Notes: generated by a model not told the origin, from the sequence alone. A stretch of 13,647 nt of DNA from Phycisphaerae bacterium (GCA_016873375.1 VGXJ01000018.1:1-13647), one strand, 5' to 3'. Shown: positions 1 to 6,395, counted from the stretch's first letter. A program made the numbers and translations.

Positions 1-457
1 TCGCGTTCACCGTGAAGTCCGTTGCGCCAGCGATGACGAAGCCAAGGGCTTCGAGCTCGGCCAGCGCATCGATGCGAGCTGCCTCGACGGTATCAAGTTC
101 GTCGATGTGATCGGCACCAGCAAGGGCAAGGGGTTCACCGGCACCATGGTGCGGTGGAACTTCAAGGGCCTCTGCGCCAGCCACGGAACCGAGCGCAAGC
201 ACCGCTCGCCGGGCTCCATCGGCAGCCACGGCACCGACCGTGGTCACGGTGCCAAGATCAAGAAGGGCAAGAAGATGGCCGGTCACCTCGGCGACGAGCG
301 CGTGACCGTCCGCTGCCTCGATGTGGTGTCGATCGACGCCGCCAAGAATCTCATCCTGGTCAAGGGCGCTGTGCCCGGGGCCAGCAACGGCTATCTGTTC
401 ATCCGAGCCAGCAACCGGCTCTACAAGCGAAAGGCGCGCATCCAGGCCGGCAAGTGA
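1..457 (+). CDS. rplC: 50S ribosomal protein L3, C-terminal part (5' truncated by window edge)
   Basis: L3 is an early-assembling large-subunit protein that binds 23S rRNA and sends a loop toward the peptidyl-transferase centre. Codons are read from base 2. The 151 visible residues match the C-terminal two thirds of a family usually about 210 residues long. Recognisable blocks are IGTSKGKGFTGTMVRWNFKG, ASHGTERKHRSPGSIG, KKGKKMAGHLGDERVTV and LILVKGAVPGASNGYLFIR. The tip of the central loop, after GSIG (about bases 211-270), is unusual. It is about four residues longer than in E. coli L3, has no glutamine where PrmB methylates Gln150, and lacks the usual T/S-P-G-[KR]-V stretch. The stop is TGA, and an unusually long spacer separates it from rplD. 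The family assignment is certain; only the N-terminus is missing. Confidence 0.97.
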   Translation, partial: RVHREVRCASDDEAKGFELGQRIDASCLDGIKFVDVIGTSKGKGFTGTMVRWNFKGLCASHGTERKHRSPGSIGSHGTDRGHGAKIKKGKKMAGHLGDERVTVRCLDVVSIDAAKNLILVKGAVPGASNGYLFIRASNRLYKRKARIQAGK

Positions 458-643
458 CCTGGATGATCCCGCAGGCCCTCTTCACCTAGCGCCCTGGCCA
501 CAAGCCACTGGCGTAGGCGGATCGGGAACCGCGGGATCGCGACAAGACTGTTGGACCTGAGTCAAGCCGGTCCGAGCCCTCGGTCGTGATTGGGGCAAGG
601 CAGGCAAGGCGCATGGCGGGACACCCCGCCGAAGGAAAGAACC
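458..643 (+). promoter_or_regulatory. 186-nt structured spacer between rplC and rplD, possible autoregulatory leader
   Basis: This is the longest gap inside the cluster, where most gaps are under 50 nt. No gene is visible in it. It contains several inverted repeats: CTA(G)CGCC at 486-493 pairs with GGCGTAG at 510-516 around one bulged G, enclosing TGGC/GCCA (495-498/504-507). GGACC (553-557) can pair with GGTCC (569-573). GGCGGG (615-620) and CCCGCC (625-630) form a 6-bp stem with an ACAC loop that ends one base before the rplD Shine-Dalgarno (AAGGA, 632-636). I see no convincing promoter. L4 is the autoregulator of the S10 operon in E. coli, so a control element just ahead of rplD is plausible, but this is inference. 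Confidence 0.4.
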
Positions 644-1291
644 ATGATCGAACTTCCCATCTACAACAAGGAAGGCAAGCAGGTCGACTCGCTGAAGATC
701 GACCCCGCCACGCTCGGCGGCGAGGTGCGCGTTGCGCTCCTCAAGCAGGCCTACGTCACGACCCACGGCAACCAGCGGCAGGGCTCGGCCCGCACCAAGA
801 GCCGCGGCTCCGTCGAAGGCTCCACCCGCAAGCTCTACAAGCAGAAGGGCACCGGCAACGCTCGCGTCGGTGCCGCACGCGTTCCCAACCGCAAGGGCGG
901 CGGCGTGACCTTCTCGAAGACCCGCACCCGCGAGGACTTCCGCACCGAGCTCCCCAAGAAGATGCGCCGCCTGGCCAACCGCAACGCGCTGCTGGCCAAG
1001 CTCGTCGACAACGAAGTCAAGTGCATCGACTCGCTGTCCTTCAAGGCGCCCAAGACCGCTGACTTCGCCAAGCTGATCCGCGCCGTCGGCGTCGATCGCA
1101 CGTGCCTGGTCGCGCTCGCGCCCGGAAACGACACCGCGCTCAAGTCCGCACGCAACCTCGCCGGCGTGGATTGCTGCAGCGTCGACCAGCTCTGCGCCTA
1201 CGGCCTTCTGAACCACCGCTACCTCGTGGTCGACAAGGCCTCGCTGCAGTCGTTCCTCGATGAGAGCGCCTACGCCAAGGAGACCAAGTGA
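644..1291 (+). CDS. rplD: 50S ribosomal protein L4
   Basis: L4 binds domain I of 23S rRNA and lines the peptide exit tunnel; in some bacteria it also represses its own operon. The 215-residue product is close to the family's usual 200-210. The tunnel loop is clear at about residues 43-90: RTKSRGSVEGSTRKLYKQKG, then GTGNAR, then RKGGGVTF. It is followed by LPKKMRRLANRNALLAK. The RKLYKQKGTGNAR form, with Tyr where many bacteria have Trp, is what I recall from planctomycetes. ATG 644 was chosen because AAGGA (632-636) sits 7 nt upstream and the protein then begins with the usual short lead. A TTG at 590 would add 18 unlike residues. The TGA stop overlaps the rplW start (TGATG), so the two are probably translationally coupled. 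Confidence 0.97.
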   Translation: MIELPIYNKEGKQVDSLKIDPATLGGEVRVALLKQAYVTTHGNQRQGSARTKSRGSVEGSTRKLYKQKGTGNARVGAARVPNRKGGGVTFSKTRTREDFRTELPKKMRRLANRNALLAKLVDNEVKCIDSLSFKAPKTADFAKLIRAVGVDRTCLVALAPGNDTALKSARNLAGVDCCSVDQLCAYGLLNHRYLVVDKASLQSFLDESAYAKETK

Positions 1292-1569
1292 TGGAAGCCA
1301 CCACCGTCATCCGTCGTCCGCTGCTGAGCGAGAAGGCGACCGCGTCCAACGAGGCCGCGAACCAGTACGTGTTCGAGATCGACCGTCGCGCCACCAAGAC
1401 CGATGTGAAGAACGCGATCCAAGCCATCTACAAGGTCCGCGTGCTGGCTGTCCAGACGCAGAACCGTCGTGGCCGCGATCGCATCTACAAGTTCGGCCTG
1501 GTTCCCGCCAAGGTCACCAAGCGCGCGATCGTGCGCGTCCACCCCGAAGACAAGATCGAGCTCTTCTGA
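1291..1569 (+). CDS. rplW: 50S ribosomal protein L23
   Basis: L23 sits at the exit of the peptide tunnel and forms the docking site for trigger factor and SRP. The 92-residue product is of typical length. It has the N-terminal block VIRRPLLSEKAT (residues 6-17), the central YVFEIDRRATKTDVKNAIQA, and VRVLAVQTQNRRGRDR, where the rRNA-binding hairpin lies. ATG 1291 shares its A with the rplD stop. A GTG three bases upstream could add one Met, but AAGGAG at 1277-1282 is 8 nt from the ATG, which fits better. The one-base overlap with rplD suggests coupled synthesis. A 17-nt gap with GGAG leads on to rplB. Confidence 0.96.
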   Translation: MEATTVIRRPLLSEKATASNEAANQYVFEIDRRATKTDVKNAIQAIYKVRVLAVQTQNRRGRDRIYKFGLVPAKVTKRAIVRVHPEDKIELF

Positions 1570-1586
1570 GCCACGGAGCCTGAACG

Positions 1587-2441
1587 ATGCCAATCCGCGT
1601 CTACAAGCGTGTCACCAACGGCCGGCGCAACGCCAGCGTGAACATTCACGCCGAAGTCACCAAGAAGCGCCCTGAGAAGAGCCTGCTCCGCCCGCTCCAC
1701 AAGACCGGCGGCCGCAACTGTCAGGGCAAGCTCACCGTCATCCAGCAGGGCGGCGGCCACAAGCGCCGCTACCGCCTGATCGACTGGACCCGCAACAAGC
1801 TCGACGTGGCCGCCAAGGTCATCGGGATCGAATACGACCCGAACCGTTCGTGCCACATCGCGCTGGTCGAGTACCCCTGCGGCGAGCGCCGCTACATCCT
1901 GGCTCCCAAGGGCCTGACTGCCGGTGACACCGTCACCAGCAGCAAGAGCGGCATCGATCCTCGTCCGGGCAACTGCATGCCGCTGGCCCATGTGCCTGCC
2001 GGTATGGATGTGCACAACGTCGAGATCATTCCCGGCCGCGGCGGCAAGCTCGTCCGCAGCGCCGGCATGGCCGCCCGCCTCTCCAACAAGGAAGGCCGCT
2101 GGGGCACGCTCGTCATGCCGTCGGGCGAAATCCGCCAGGTCAGCCTGGAGTGCCGCGCCACCGTCGGCGCGGTCGGCAACCCCGACCATGCCAACGTGGT
2201 CCTCGGCAAGGCCGGTCGCGCCCGTTGGCTCGGCCGCCGTCCGCGCACCCGCGGCGTGGCCATGAGCCACCACCAGCACCCGCACGGTGGTGGTGAAGGT
2301 CGTTCGAAGGGTGGCCAGGAGCCGACCAACGCCTCCGGCACGCAGGCCAAGGGCGGCCGTACCCGCCGCTATGGCAAGTCCAGCGACAAGCGCATCCTGC
2401 GTCGTCGCTTCAGCCGCCGATACGGACAGCTCAAGCTCTGA
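1587..2441 (+). CDS. rplB: 50S ribosomal protein L2, with altered C-terminal loop
   Basis: L2 is a universal large-subunit protein needed for subunit joining and for peptidyl-transferase activity. The 284-residue length is near the family's 275. Blocks in order: GGRNCQGKLT (41-50), GGGHKRRYRLIDW (55-67), the OB-like middle with IEYDPNRSCHIALVEYPCGERRYILAP (81-107, in two pieces here), LAHVPAGMDVHNVEIIPGRG (133-152), QLVRSAG-like KLVRSAG (154-160), WLGRRPRTRGVAM (214-226). The loop usually reading NPVDHPHGGGEG is SHHQHPHGGGEG (227-238). The His matching E. coli His229 is kept (H231), while the preceding Asp is Gln. The usual TPWG segment is replaced by TNASG (247-251). The tail GGRTRRYGKSSDKRILRRR is normal. 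GGAG at 1575-1578 precedes ATG 1587 by 8 nt. Confidence 0.97.
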   Translation: MPIRVYKRVTNGRRNASVNIHAEVTKKRPEKSLLRPLHKTGGRNCQGKLTVIQQGGGHKRRYRLIDWTRNKLDVAAKVIGIEYDPNRSCHIALVEYPCGERRYILAPKGLTAGDTVTSSKSGIDPRPGNCMPLAHVPAGMDVHNVEIIPGRGGKLVRSAGMAARLSNKEGRWGTLVMPSGEIRQVSLECRATVGAVGNPDHANVVLGKAGRARWLGRRPRTRGVAMSHHQHPHGGGEGRSKGGQEPTNASGTQAKGGRTRRYGKSSDKRILRRRFSRRYGQLKL

Positions 2442-2460
2442 ACCACAGGACACCTGAACC

Positions 2461-2751
2461 ATGTCACGATCACTGAAGAAGGGCCCGTTCGTCGATGAGA
2501 AGCTCTACCGCAAGGTGGAGAAGGCATCGGGCAACACCAAGCGCACCGCGATCAAGACCTGGTCGCGAGCATGCACCATCGTTCCCGAGTTCGTCGGGTT
2601 CACCTTCCAGGTCCACAACGGCCGCAAGTTCATCGACGTGTACTGCACCGAGGACATGGTCGGCCACAAGCTGGGCGAGTTCTCGCTCACGAAGACCTTC
2701 AAGGGACACACCAACAAGAAGGAAGGCATCGCGGAAGGCAGCAAGGACTGA
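2461..2751 (+). CDS. rpsS: 30S ribosomal protein S19
   Basis: S19 binds the head of the small subunit with S13, near the A-site tRNA. The product is 96 residues, as expected. It begins MSRSLKKGPFVDEKL and continues with TIVPEFVGFTFQVHNGRKF (39-57) and DMVGHKLGEFSLTKTFKGH (66-84), the family signature. The TWSR block that usually continues with Arg-Ser is TWSRACTI here, a mild variant. AGGA at 2447-2450 is 10 nt before the ATG. The position between rplB and rplV is the classic S10-operon order. Confidence 0.97.
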   Translation: MSRSLKKGPFVDEKLYRKVEKASGNTKRTAIKTWSRACTIVPEFVGFTFQVHNGRKFIDVYCTEDMVGHKLGEFSLTKTFKGHTNKKEGIAEGSKD

Positions 2752-2775
2752 CCGCGGTTCGCCGAGGACACCACC

Positions 2776-3105
2776 ATGGCATACAAGGCATCACACAAGT
2801 TCTGCCGCATCGCGCCGCGCAAGGCCCGTCTGGTCGCTGACCTGATCCGTGGCCGTGGCGTCGCCGATGCACTGACCGAACTCGAGTTCTCGAAGCGCCG
2901 CGGCGCCTACTTCGTGCAGGGCGTCCTGAAGAGCGCCATCGCGAATGCCGAGCAGGCCAGCGCCGACGTCGCACGCCTGGTCGTTGTCGAGAGCCGTGTC
3001 GACGAAGGACCGACCATCAAGCGGTTCCAGCAGAAGGACCGCGGTCGCGCACACCCGATCATGAAGCGCACCAGCCACATCATCGTGGCGGTGGACATCA
3101 AGTAA
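2776..3105 (+). CDS. rplV: 50S ribosomal protein L22
   Basis: L22 contacts all domains of 23S rRNA, and its beta hairpin helps form the exit-tunnel constriction. The 109 residues match the usual 110. The N-terminal HKFCRIAPRKARLVADLIRG (7-26) and the hairpin with VDEGPTIKRFQQKDRGRAHPI (75-95, in two pieces in the family signature) are clear. It ends with MKRTSHIIVAVDIK. GAGGA at 2764-2768 is 7 nt before the start. The stop is TAA, one of only four in the window. A 12-nt gap follows before rpsC. Confidence 0.97.
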   Translation: MAYKASHKFCRIAPRKARLVADLIRGRGVADALTELEFSKRRGAYFVQGVLKSAIANAEQASADVARLVVVESRVDEGPTIKRFQQKDRGRAHPIMKRTSHIIVAVDIK

Positions 3106-3117
3106 CCGGAGCACCAC

Positions 3118-3822
3118 ATGGGACAGAAAGTTCATCCGTTCGGCTTCCGCGTCGGCGTCACCGAAGCGCACAAGAGCCGCTGGTTCGCCCCCAAGGCGCT
3201 CTTCGGCGAGCTGCTGGTCGAAGACCACAAGATCCGCGCCTACATCGACAAGCGCCTCAATCGCACGCCGCCATTCGCCGCGGTGAGCGACATCCACATC
3301 GAGCGCACCCGCGAGGAACTCACGGTCATCATCAAGACCGCGCGTCCGGGCCAGGTGCTCGGCCAGAAGGGCGCCAGCCGCGAGCAGCTCGTGACTGAGC
3401 TCCAGGCGCTCACCGGCCGCAAGGTCGCCGTGCAGGTCGTCGAGGTCCGCAACCCGGAAATCGACGCCAAGCTCATCGCCGAGACCATGGGCGAGCAGCT
3501 GAAGAAGCGTGCGAACTTCCGTCGCGTGCTGAAGATGCGCTGCGAGAACGCCATCCAGAACGGCGCGAAGGGGATTCGCATCCTCCTGTCGGGCCGTCTT
3601 GGTGGCGCAGAAATGAGCCGCCAGCTCGACTCGCGCCTGGGCAGCATCCCGCTGACCACCCTGCAGGCGCATGTCGACTACGCCGTCGCCCACTCGTCCA
3701 CCACCTACGGCGTCATCGGCGTCAAGGTGTGGGTGTTCAAGGGCCTGTACTCGAGCAACCAGGAAGAGGAATACCAGTCGAAGGCTGCCGGCGGCCGTGC
3801 GCGCGCCCGCGGACGTCGCTGA
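3118..3822 (+). CDS. rpsC: 30S ribosomal protein S3
   Basis: S3 lies at the mRNA entry of the small subunit. The product is 234 residues, normal for the family. It begins MGQKVHPFGFRVGVT (1-15), followed by a KH-type RNA-binding domain around residues 60-110. The GXXG-type loop reads GQVLGQKGASREQL (79-92), with the core GQKG where many bacteria have GKKG. The C-terminal domain carries IRILLSGRLGGAEMSR (about 159-174), then IPLTTLQAHVDYA, then TTYGVIGVKVWVFKG. The last 25 residues are a basic and acidic tail ending RARARGRR. GGAG at 3108-3111 precedes ATG 3118 by 6 nt. Confidence 0.97.
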   Translation: MGQKVHPFGFRVGVTEAHKSRWFAPKALFGELLVEDHKIRAYIDKRLNRTPPFAAVSDIHIERTREELTVIIKTARPGQVLGQKGASREQLVTELQALTGRKVAVQVVEVRNPEIDAKLIAETMGEQLKKRANFRRVLKMRCENAIQNGAKGIRILLSGRLGGAEMSRQLDSRLGSIPLTTLQAHVDYAVAHSSTTYGVIGVKVWVFKGLYSSNQEEEYQSKAAGGRARARGRR

Positions 3823-3860
3823 GTTCCCCAACGACCAACGGACCCAGAGAGGACTGAACC

Positions 3861-4280
3861 ATGGCCTTGATGCCAAAACGAGTCAAGCACCGCAAGATGC
3901 AGCGCGGCAAGATGAAGGGCAACGCCACGCGCGGCAACTACGTCGCGTACGGCGACTACGGCCTCCAGGCCCTCGACACCCACTGGGTGAGCGGGCGCCA
4001 GATCGAAGCCGGCCGCATCGCTGCGCAGCACTTCCTGCGCCGCCAAGGCAAGCTGTACATCCGCGTCTTCCCGCACAAGTCCATCTCGAAGAAGCCGCTG
4101 GAAACCCGAATGGGCACCGGCAAGGCCGACATCGAGTACTGGGCAGCCTGCGTGAAGCCGGGCACGATGTTGTTCGAGATCGCCGGCGTGTCCGAGGAGC
4201 TTGCCAAGCAGGCCCTTGCCCGCGTCGCCCACAAGATGCCCATCCGTTGCCGCTTCGTCGGCCGCCGGCTGGCCGTCTGA
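3861..4280 (+). CDS. rplP: 50S ribosomal protein L16
   Basis: L16 is a late-assembling protein that helps position A-site and P-site tRNA. The 139 residues are typical. The start MALMPKRVKHRKMQRGKMKG and the core YGLQALDTHWVSGRQIEAGR, FPHKSISKKPLETRMGTGKA and IEYWAACVKPGTMLFEIAGV define it. The Arg in PLETRMG corresponds to the residue hydroxylated by YcfD in E. coli, so the site is present; nothing here shows whether it is modified. AGAGAGGA at 3846-3853 is 7 nt before ATG 3861. The 38-nt gap after rpsC is one of the longer ones in this half. Confidence 0.97.
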   Translation: MALMPKRVKHRKMQRGKMKGNATRGNYVAYGDYGLQALDTHWVSGRQIEAGRIAAQHFLRRQGKLYIRVFPHKSISKKPLETRMGTGKADIEYWAACVKPGTMLFEIAGVSEELAKQALARVAHKMPIRCRFVGRRLAV

Positions 4281-4305
4281 CCCAGGACCAACCGAGGAAC
4301 CAGAC

Positions 4306-4512
4306 ATGGAAGCCAAGGACATCCGCAAGCTGACCGACGAACAGATCTCCGCCGAGGTGCAGGGGCTCAAGCGCCGCCTGTACGACCTCCGCGTGCAGAC
4401 CATGGTCGAGAAGGTCAACGATCACTCGCAGTTCGGCAAGATCAAGCGTGACGTGGCCCGCCTGCTCACCGAGCAGAACACCCGCGCCACCAAGAAGGAG
4501 ACCGCCCGATGA
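4306..4512 (+). CDS. rpmC: 50S ribosomal protein L29
   Basis: L29 is a small helical-hairpin protein next to L23 at the tunnel exit. The product is 68 residues, beginning MEAKDIRKLTDEQISAEVQG and containing LKRRLYDLRVQ (21-31) and FGKIKRDVARLLTEQN (43-58), the family pattern of two helices. ATG 4306 was chosen because GAGGA (4294-4298) is 7 nt upstream and the protein then starts at the normal point. An upstream ATG at 4201, inside rplP, would add 35 unrelated residues. The last codons overlap rpsQ by 4 nt (ATGA), implying coupled translation. Confidence 0.94.
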   Translation: MEAKDIRKLTDEQISAEVQGLKRRLYDLRVQTMVEKVNDHSQFGKIKRDVARLLTEQNTRATKKETAR

Positions 4513-4820
4513 GCCTGAAGAAGCCCCTGGTGCTGCCTGAGAACAGCCCCCGCGTGGTGGGTGTGGTCGAGAGCGACCGCACCAGCAAGACGCGCAAGGT
4601 CGTCGTGGCCTATGTCGCCAAGCACCCGCGCTACAACAAGTTCGTCCAGCGCCGCACCGTGCTGCACGTGCACGACGAGAACAACGAAAGCCGCCGCGGC
4701 GACCGCGTCGAGGTCGCCGAGTGCCGCCCCGTGTCCAAGACGAAGTCGTGGGCGCTCGTGCGCATCGTCGAGCGCGCGCCGGCCGGTCTCGAATACAAGC
4801 CAGAGGAGGCGGGCGCCTGA
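4509..4820 (+). CDS. rpsQ: 30S ribosomal protein S17
   Basis: S17 is an OB-fold protein that binds 16S rRNA early in assembly. The 103 residues are a little longer than the usual 80-90 because of extra residues at both ends. The core is clear: VVGVVESDRTSKTRKVVVAY (16-35), HPRYNKFVQRRTVLHVHDEN (39-58), GDRVEVAECRPVSKTKSWAL (64-83), VRIVERA (84-90). The start overlaps the rpmC stop by 4 nt, and AAGGAG (4495-4500) inside rpmC is 8 nt upstream. The last sense codons also encode the Shine-Dalgarno and hairpin that appear to serve rplN. Confidence 0.96.
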   Translation: MSLKKPLVLPENSPRVVGVVESDRTSKTRKVVVAYVAKHPRYNKFVQRRTVLHVHDENNESRRGDRVEVAECRPVSKTKSWALVRIVERAPAGLEYKPEEAGA

Positions 4821-4835
4821 CGCCCGGCAACTGAC
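4802..4835 (+). promoter_or_regulatory. Hairpin-bridged ribosome binding site of rplN
   Basis: The only good Shine-Dalgarno before rplN is AGAGGAGG at 4802-4809, 26 nt upstream of ATG 4836, which is too far to work as a linear spacer. Directly after it, CGGGCG (4810-4815) and CGCCCG (4821-4826) form a perfect 6-bp GC stem with the 5-nt loop CCTGA. If folded, it leaves a 9-nt spacer (4827-4835), close to ideal. The rpsQ stop codon TGA (4818-4820) lies in the loop, so ribosomes finishing rpsQ would melt or cover the structure. Structures that bring a distant Shine-Dalgarno near the start are known from phage T4 gene 38. Its use here is inferred. Confidence 0.55.
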
Positions 4836-5222
4836 ATGATCCAGAAAGAGTCCAGGCTCGATGTCGCTGACAACAGCGGCGCCAAGGAAGTGATGGTCAT
4901 CGGCGTGCTCGGCGCGAGCACCGCCCGTGGCCGCTTCCGCCGCCTCACCATGACCGTCGGCGACAAGGTCGTCGTGGCCATCAAGAGCGCGATCCCCAAC
5001 GGCGACGTCAAGAGCGGCGACAAGGCCAAGGCCGTCATCGTCCGTGCGTCGTATCCCGTTCGCCGTGACGACGGCAGCTATGTGCGCTTCGACACGAACG
5101 CGTGCGTGCTGATCGACGACGACGGCAACCCGCGCGGCACCCGCATCTTCGGCGCGGTCGCCCGTGAGCTGCGCGAGAAGAACTACATGAAGATCGTCAG
5201 CCTTGCGACGGAGGTGGTCTGA
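4836..5222 (+). CDS. rplN: 50S ribosomal protein L14
   Basis: L14 lies at the subunit interface and is a docking point for silencing factor RsfS. The product is 128 residues against the usual 122. It begins MIQKESRLDVADNSGAKEVM, the hallmark N-terminus. The family blocks VVVAIKSAIPNGDVKSGDKA, VRFDTNACVLIDDDGNPRGT, and RIFGAVARELREKNYMKIVS follow. The segment after VIGVLG reads ASTARGRFRRL and is longer than the usual GSRRRYA-type stretch, which accounts for the extra length. The start has no Shine-Dalgarno at normal distance; see the bridged site at 4802-4835. The TGA stop overlaps the rplX start by one base. Confidence 0.96.
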   Translation: MIQKESRLDVADNSGAKEVMVIGVLGASTARGRFRRLTMTVGDKVVVAIKSAIPNGDVKSGDKAKAVIVRASYPVRRDDGSYVRFDTNACVLIDDDGNPRGTRIFGAVARELREKNYMKIVSLATEVV

Positions 5223-5569
5223 TGCCAGCGCACGTGAAGAAGGGTGACGTGGTCATCGTCACCGCCGGTGATGACAAGGGCAAGACCGGCGAGATCGTTT
5301 CAGTCGACACCAAGGCCAATCGGGTCGTGGTGCGCGGCGTGAACATCCACAAGCGCCACCTGAAGCCCACCCAGGGCCGTCCGCAAGGCGCGATCGTCGA
5401 GATGGAACTTCCCATCCACATGAGCAACGTGAGCCCGGTCGCCGATGGCAAGCCCACCCGCGTGCGCTTCGCCACGAAGGCCGACGGCTCGAAGGTGCGC
5501 GTGGCGGCCCGCAACGGTGCCGAACTCTCCACGCTGCACGGTCCCCGCACCATCAAGAAGGCCAAGTGA
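5222..5569 (+). CDS. rplX: 50S ribosomal protein L24
   Basis: L24 is an assembly-initiating protein that binds the 5' end of 23S rRNA near the tunnel exit. The 115 residues fit the family. A KOW motif is visible at residues 5-32, VKKGDVVIVTAGDDKGKTGE followed by IVSVD. It is followed by VNIHKRHLKPTQGRPQGAIV and the IHMSNVSPV block. ATG 5222 overlaps the rplN stop (TGATG), and the strong GGAGG at 5210-5214 lies 7 nt upstream inside rplN. It is therefore coupled to rplN yet has one of the best ribosome binding sites in the window. Confidence 0.96.
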   Translation: MPAHVKKGDVVIVTAGDDKGKTGEIVSVDTKANRVVVRGVNIHKRHLKPTQGRPQGAIVEMELPIHMSNVSPVADGKPTRVRFATKADGSKVRVAARNGAELSTLHGPRTIKKAK

Positions 5570-5574
5570 GCCCC

Positions 5575-5578
5575 GGAG
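5575..5578 (+). promoter_or_regulatory. Ribosome binding site that decides the rplE start
   Basis: GGAG ends 8 nt before ATG 5587. This favours that start over an in-frame GTG at 5566, which overlaps the last codon of rplX and has no Shine-Dalgarno at suitable distance. Confidence 0.7.
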
Positions 5579-5586
5579 CCACCACC

Positions 5587-6192
5587 ATGCCTCACGCCGT
5601 CCCATCCACCCCAACCCCCCGGCTGCAGCAGATGTTCGCCGAGATCGTCACGCCGAAGCTCATGAAGGAGTTCGGCCTGGTCAACGTCAACCAGGTCCCC
5701 ACGATCGAGAAGATCGTGATCAACGTCGGCGTCGGCAAGCAGCTCGAGAACCAGAAGCTCAAGCCCGAGTACCGCGACACGGTCATCGGCACGCTGAAGA
5801 CCATCAGCGGCCAGAAGCCGATCATGGTGCTCGCCAAGAAGAGCGTGAGCAACTTCAAGGTGCGCGAGGGCGCGCCGAGCGGTTTCATGGTCACCCTGCG
5901 CCGCGAGCGCATGTGGTCGTTCATGGATCGCTTCATCAACCTGGCCACGCCCCGCATCAAGGACTTCCGTGGCCTTGGCGACCGCGCCTTCGACAAGGGC
6001 GGTTCGTACTCCTGCGGCCTGACCGAGCAGTCGGTATGGCCCGAGATCAACATGGCGAACGTGAACTTCAGCCATGGCATGAACATCAACATCGTGTTCC
6101 GCAACAGCAACCCAAAGATGAGCCGCTTCGCCCTTGGTGAGCTCGGCATGCCCTTCGAACGGCGTGACGAGAACGGCAAGCGCATCGCCTGA
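5587..6192 (+). CDS. rplE: 50S ribosomal protein L5
   Basis: L5 binds 5S rRNA in the central protuberance and contacts P-site tRNA. The product is 201 residues from ATG 5587, about 20 longer than the usual 180, with a Pro-rich lead (residues 1-11) and a basic tail after the canonical ELGMPF end. Core blocks: QVPTIEKIVINVGVGKQLEN, ISGQKPIMVLAKKSVSNFKV, REGAPSGFMVTLRRERMWSF, MDRFINLATPRIKDFRGL and WPEINMANVNFSHGMNINIV. A GTG at 5566 would add seven residues but is not supported by a ribosome binding site. The 17-nt gap from rplX and the one to rpsZ are typical of the cluster. Confidence 0.96.
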   Translation: MPHAVPSTPTPRLQQMFAEIVTPKLMKEFGLVNVNQVPTIEKIVINVGVGKQLENQKLKPEYRDTVIGTLKTISGQKPIMVLAKKSVSNFKVREGAPSGFMVTLRRERMWSFMDRFINLATPRIKDFRGLGDRAFDKGGSYSCGLTEQSVWPEINMANVNFSHGMNINIVFRNSNPKMSRFALGELGMPFERRDENGKRIA

Positions 6193-6209
6193 TCTACGAA
6201 GGACCAACT

Positions 6210-6395
6210 ATGGCAAGCAAGCGCACCTTCGCCCGAATGAAGCAGACCCCCAAGTTCAGCACTCGCAAGCGCAATCGCTGCGAGCTGACCGGCCGCGCCC
6301 GCGGCTATTACCGCAAGTTCCGCATCAGCCGCATCATGCTCCGCGAGCTGGCCCTCCAGGGCCTCATCCCGGGCATGCGCAAGGCGAGCTGGTGA
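6210..6395 (+). CDS. rpsZ: 30S ribosomal protein S14, short form lacking the zinc ligands
   Basis: S14 sits in the head of the small subunit beside S3 and S10. The product is 61 residues, the length of the zinc-binding (type Z) S14, whose ligands are cysteines at 24, 27, 40 and 43. Here those positions read C24, T27, S40 and M43, so three of four are lost and zinc cannot be bound in the normal way. The core NRCELTGRARGYYRKF and SRIMLREL, ending GLIPGMRKASW, resembles the zinc-free S14 (RC..TGR...SRI) seen in E. coli and in Bacillus YhzA. Those proteins, however, are about 90-100 residues with an extra N-terminal segment that is absent here. AAGGA (6199-6203) is 6 nt before the ATG. It is certainly S14; the symbol follows the short length and could also be given as rpsN. 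Confidence 0.95.
   Translation: MASKRTFARMKQTPKFSTRKRNRCELTGRARGYYRKFRISRIMLRELALQGLIPGMRKASW

Noticed and set aside
590..643. TTG at 590 as an earlier start of rplD
   Set aside because: It would add 18 residues unlike any L4, while ATG 644 has a Shine-Dalgarno at 7 nt and the expected N-terminus.
5566..5586. GTG at 5566 as the start of rplE
   Set aside because: It overlaps the rplX stop but has no Shine-Dalgarno at proper distance; GGAG at 5575-5578 serves ATG 5587.
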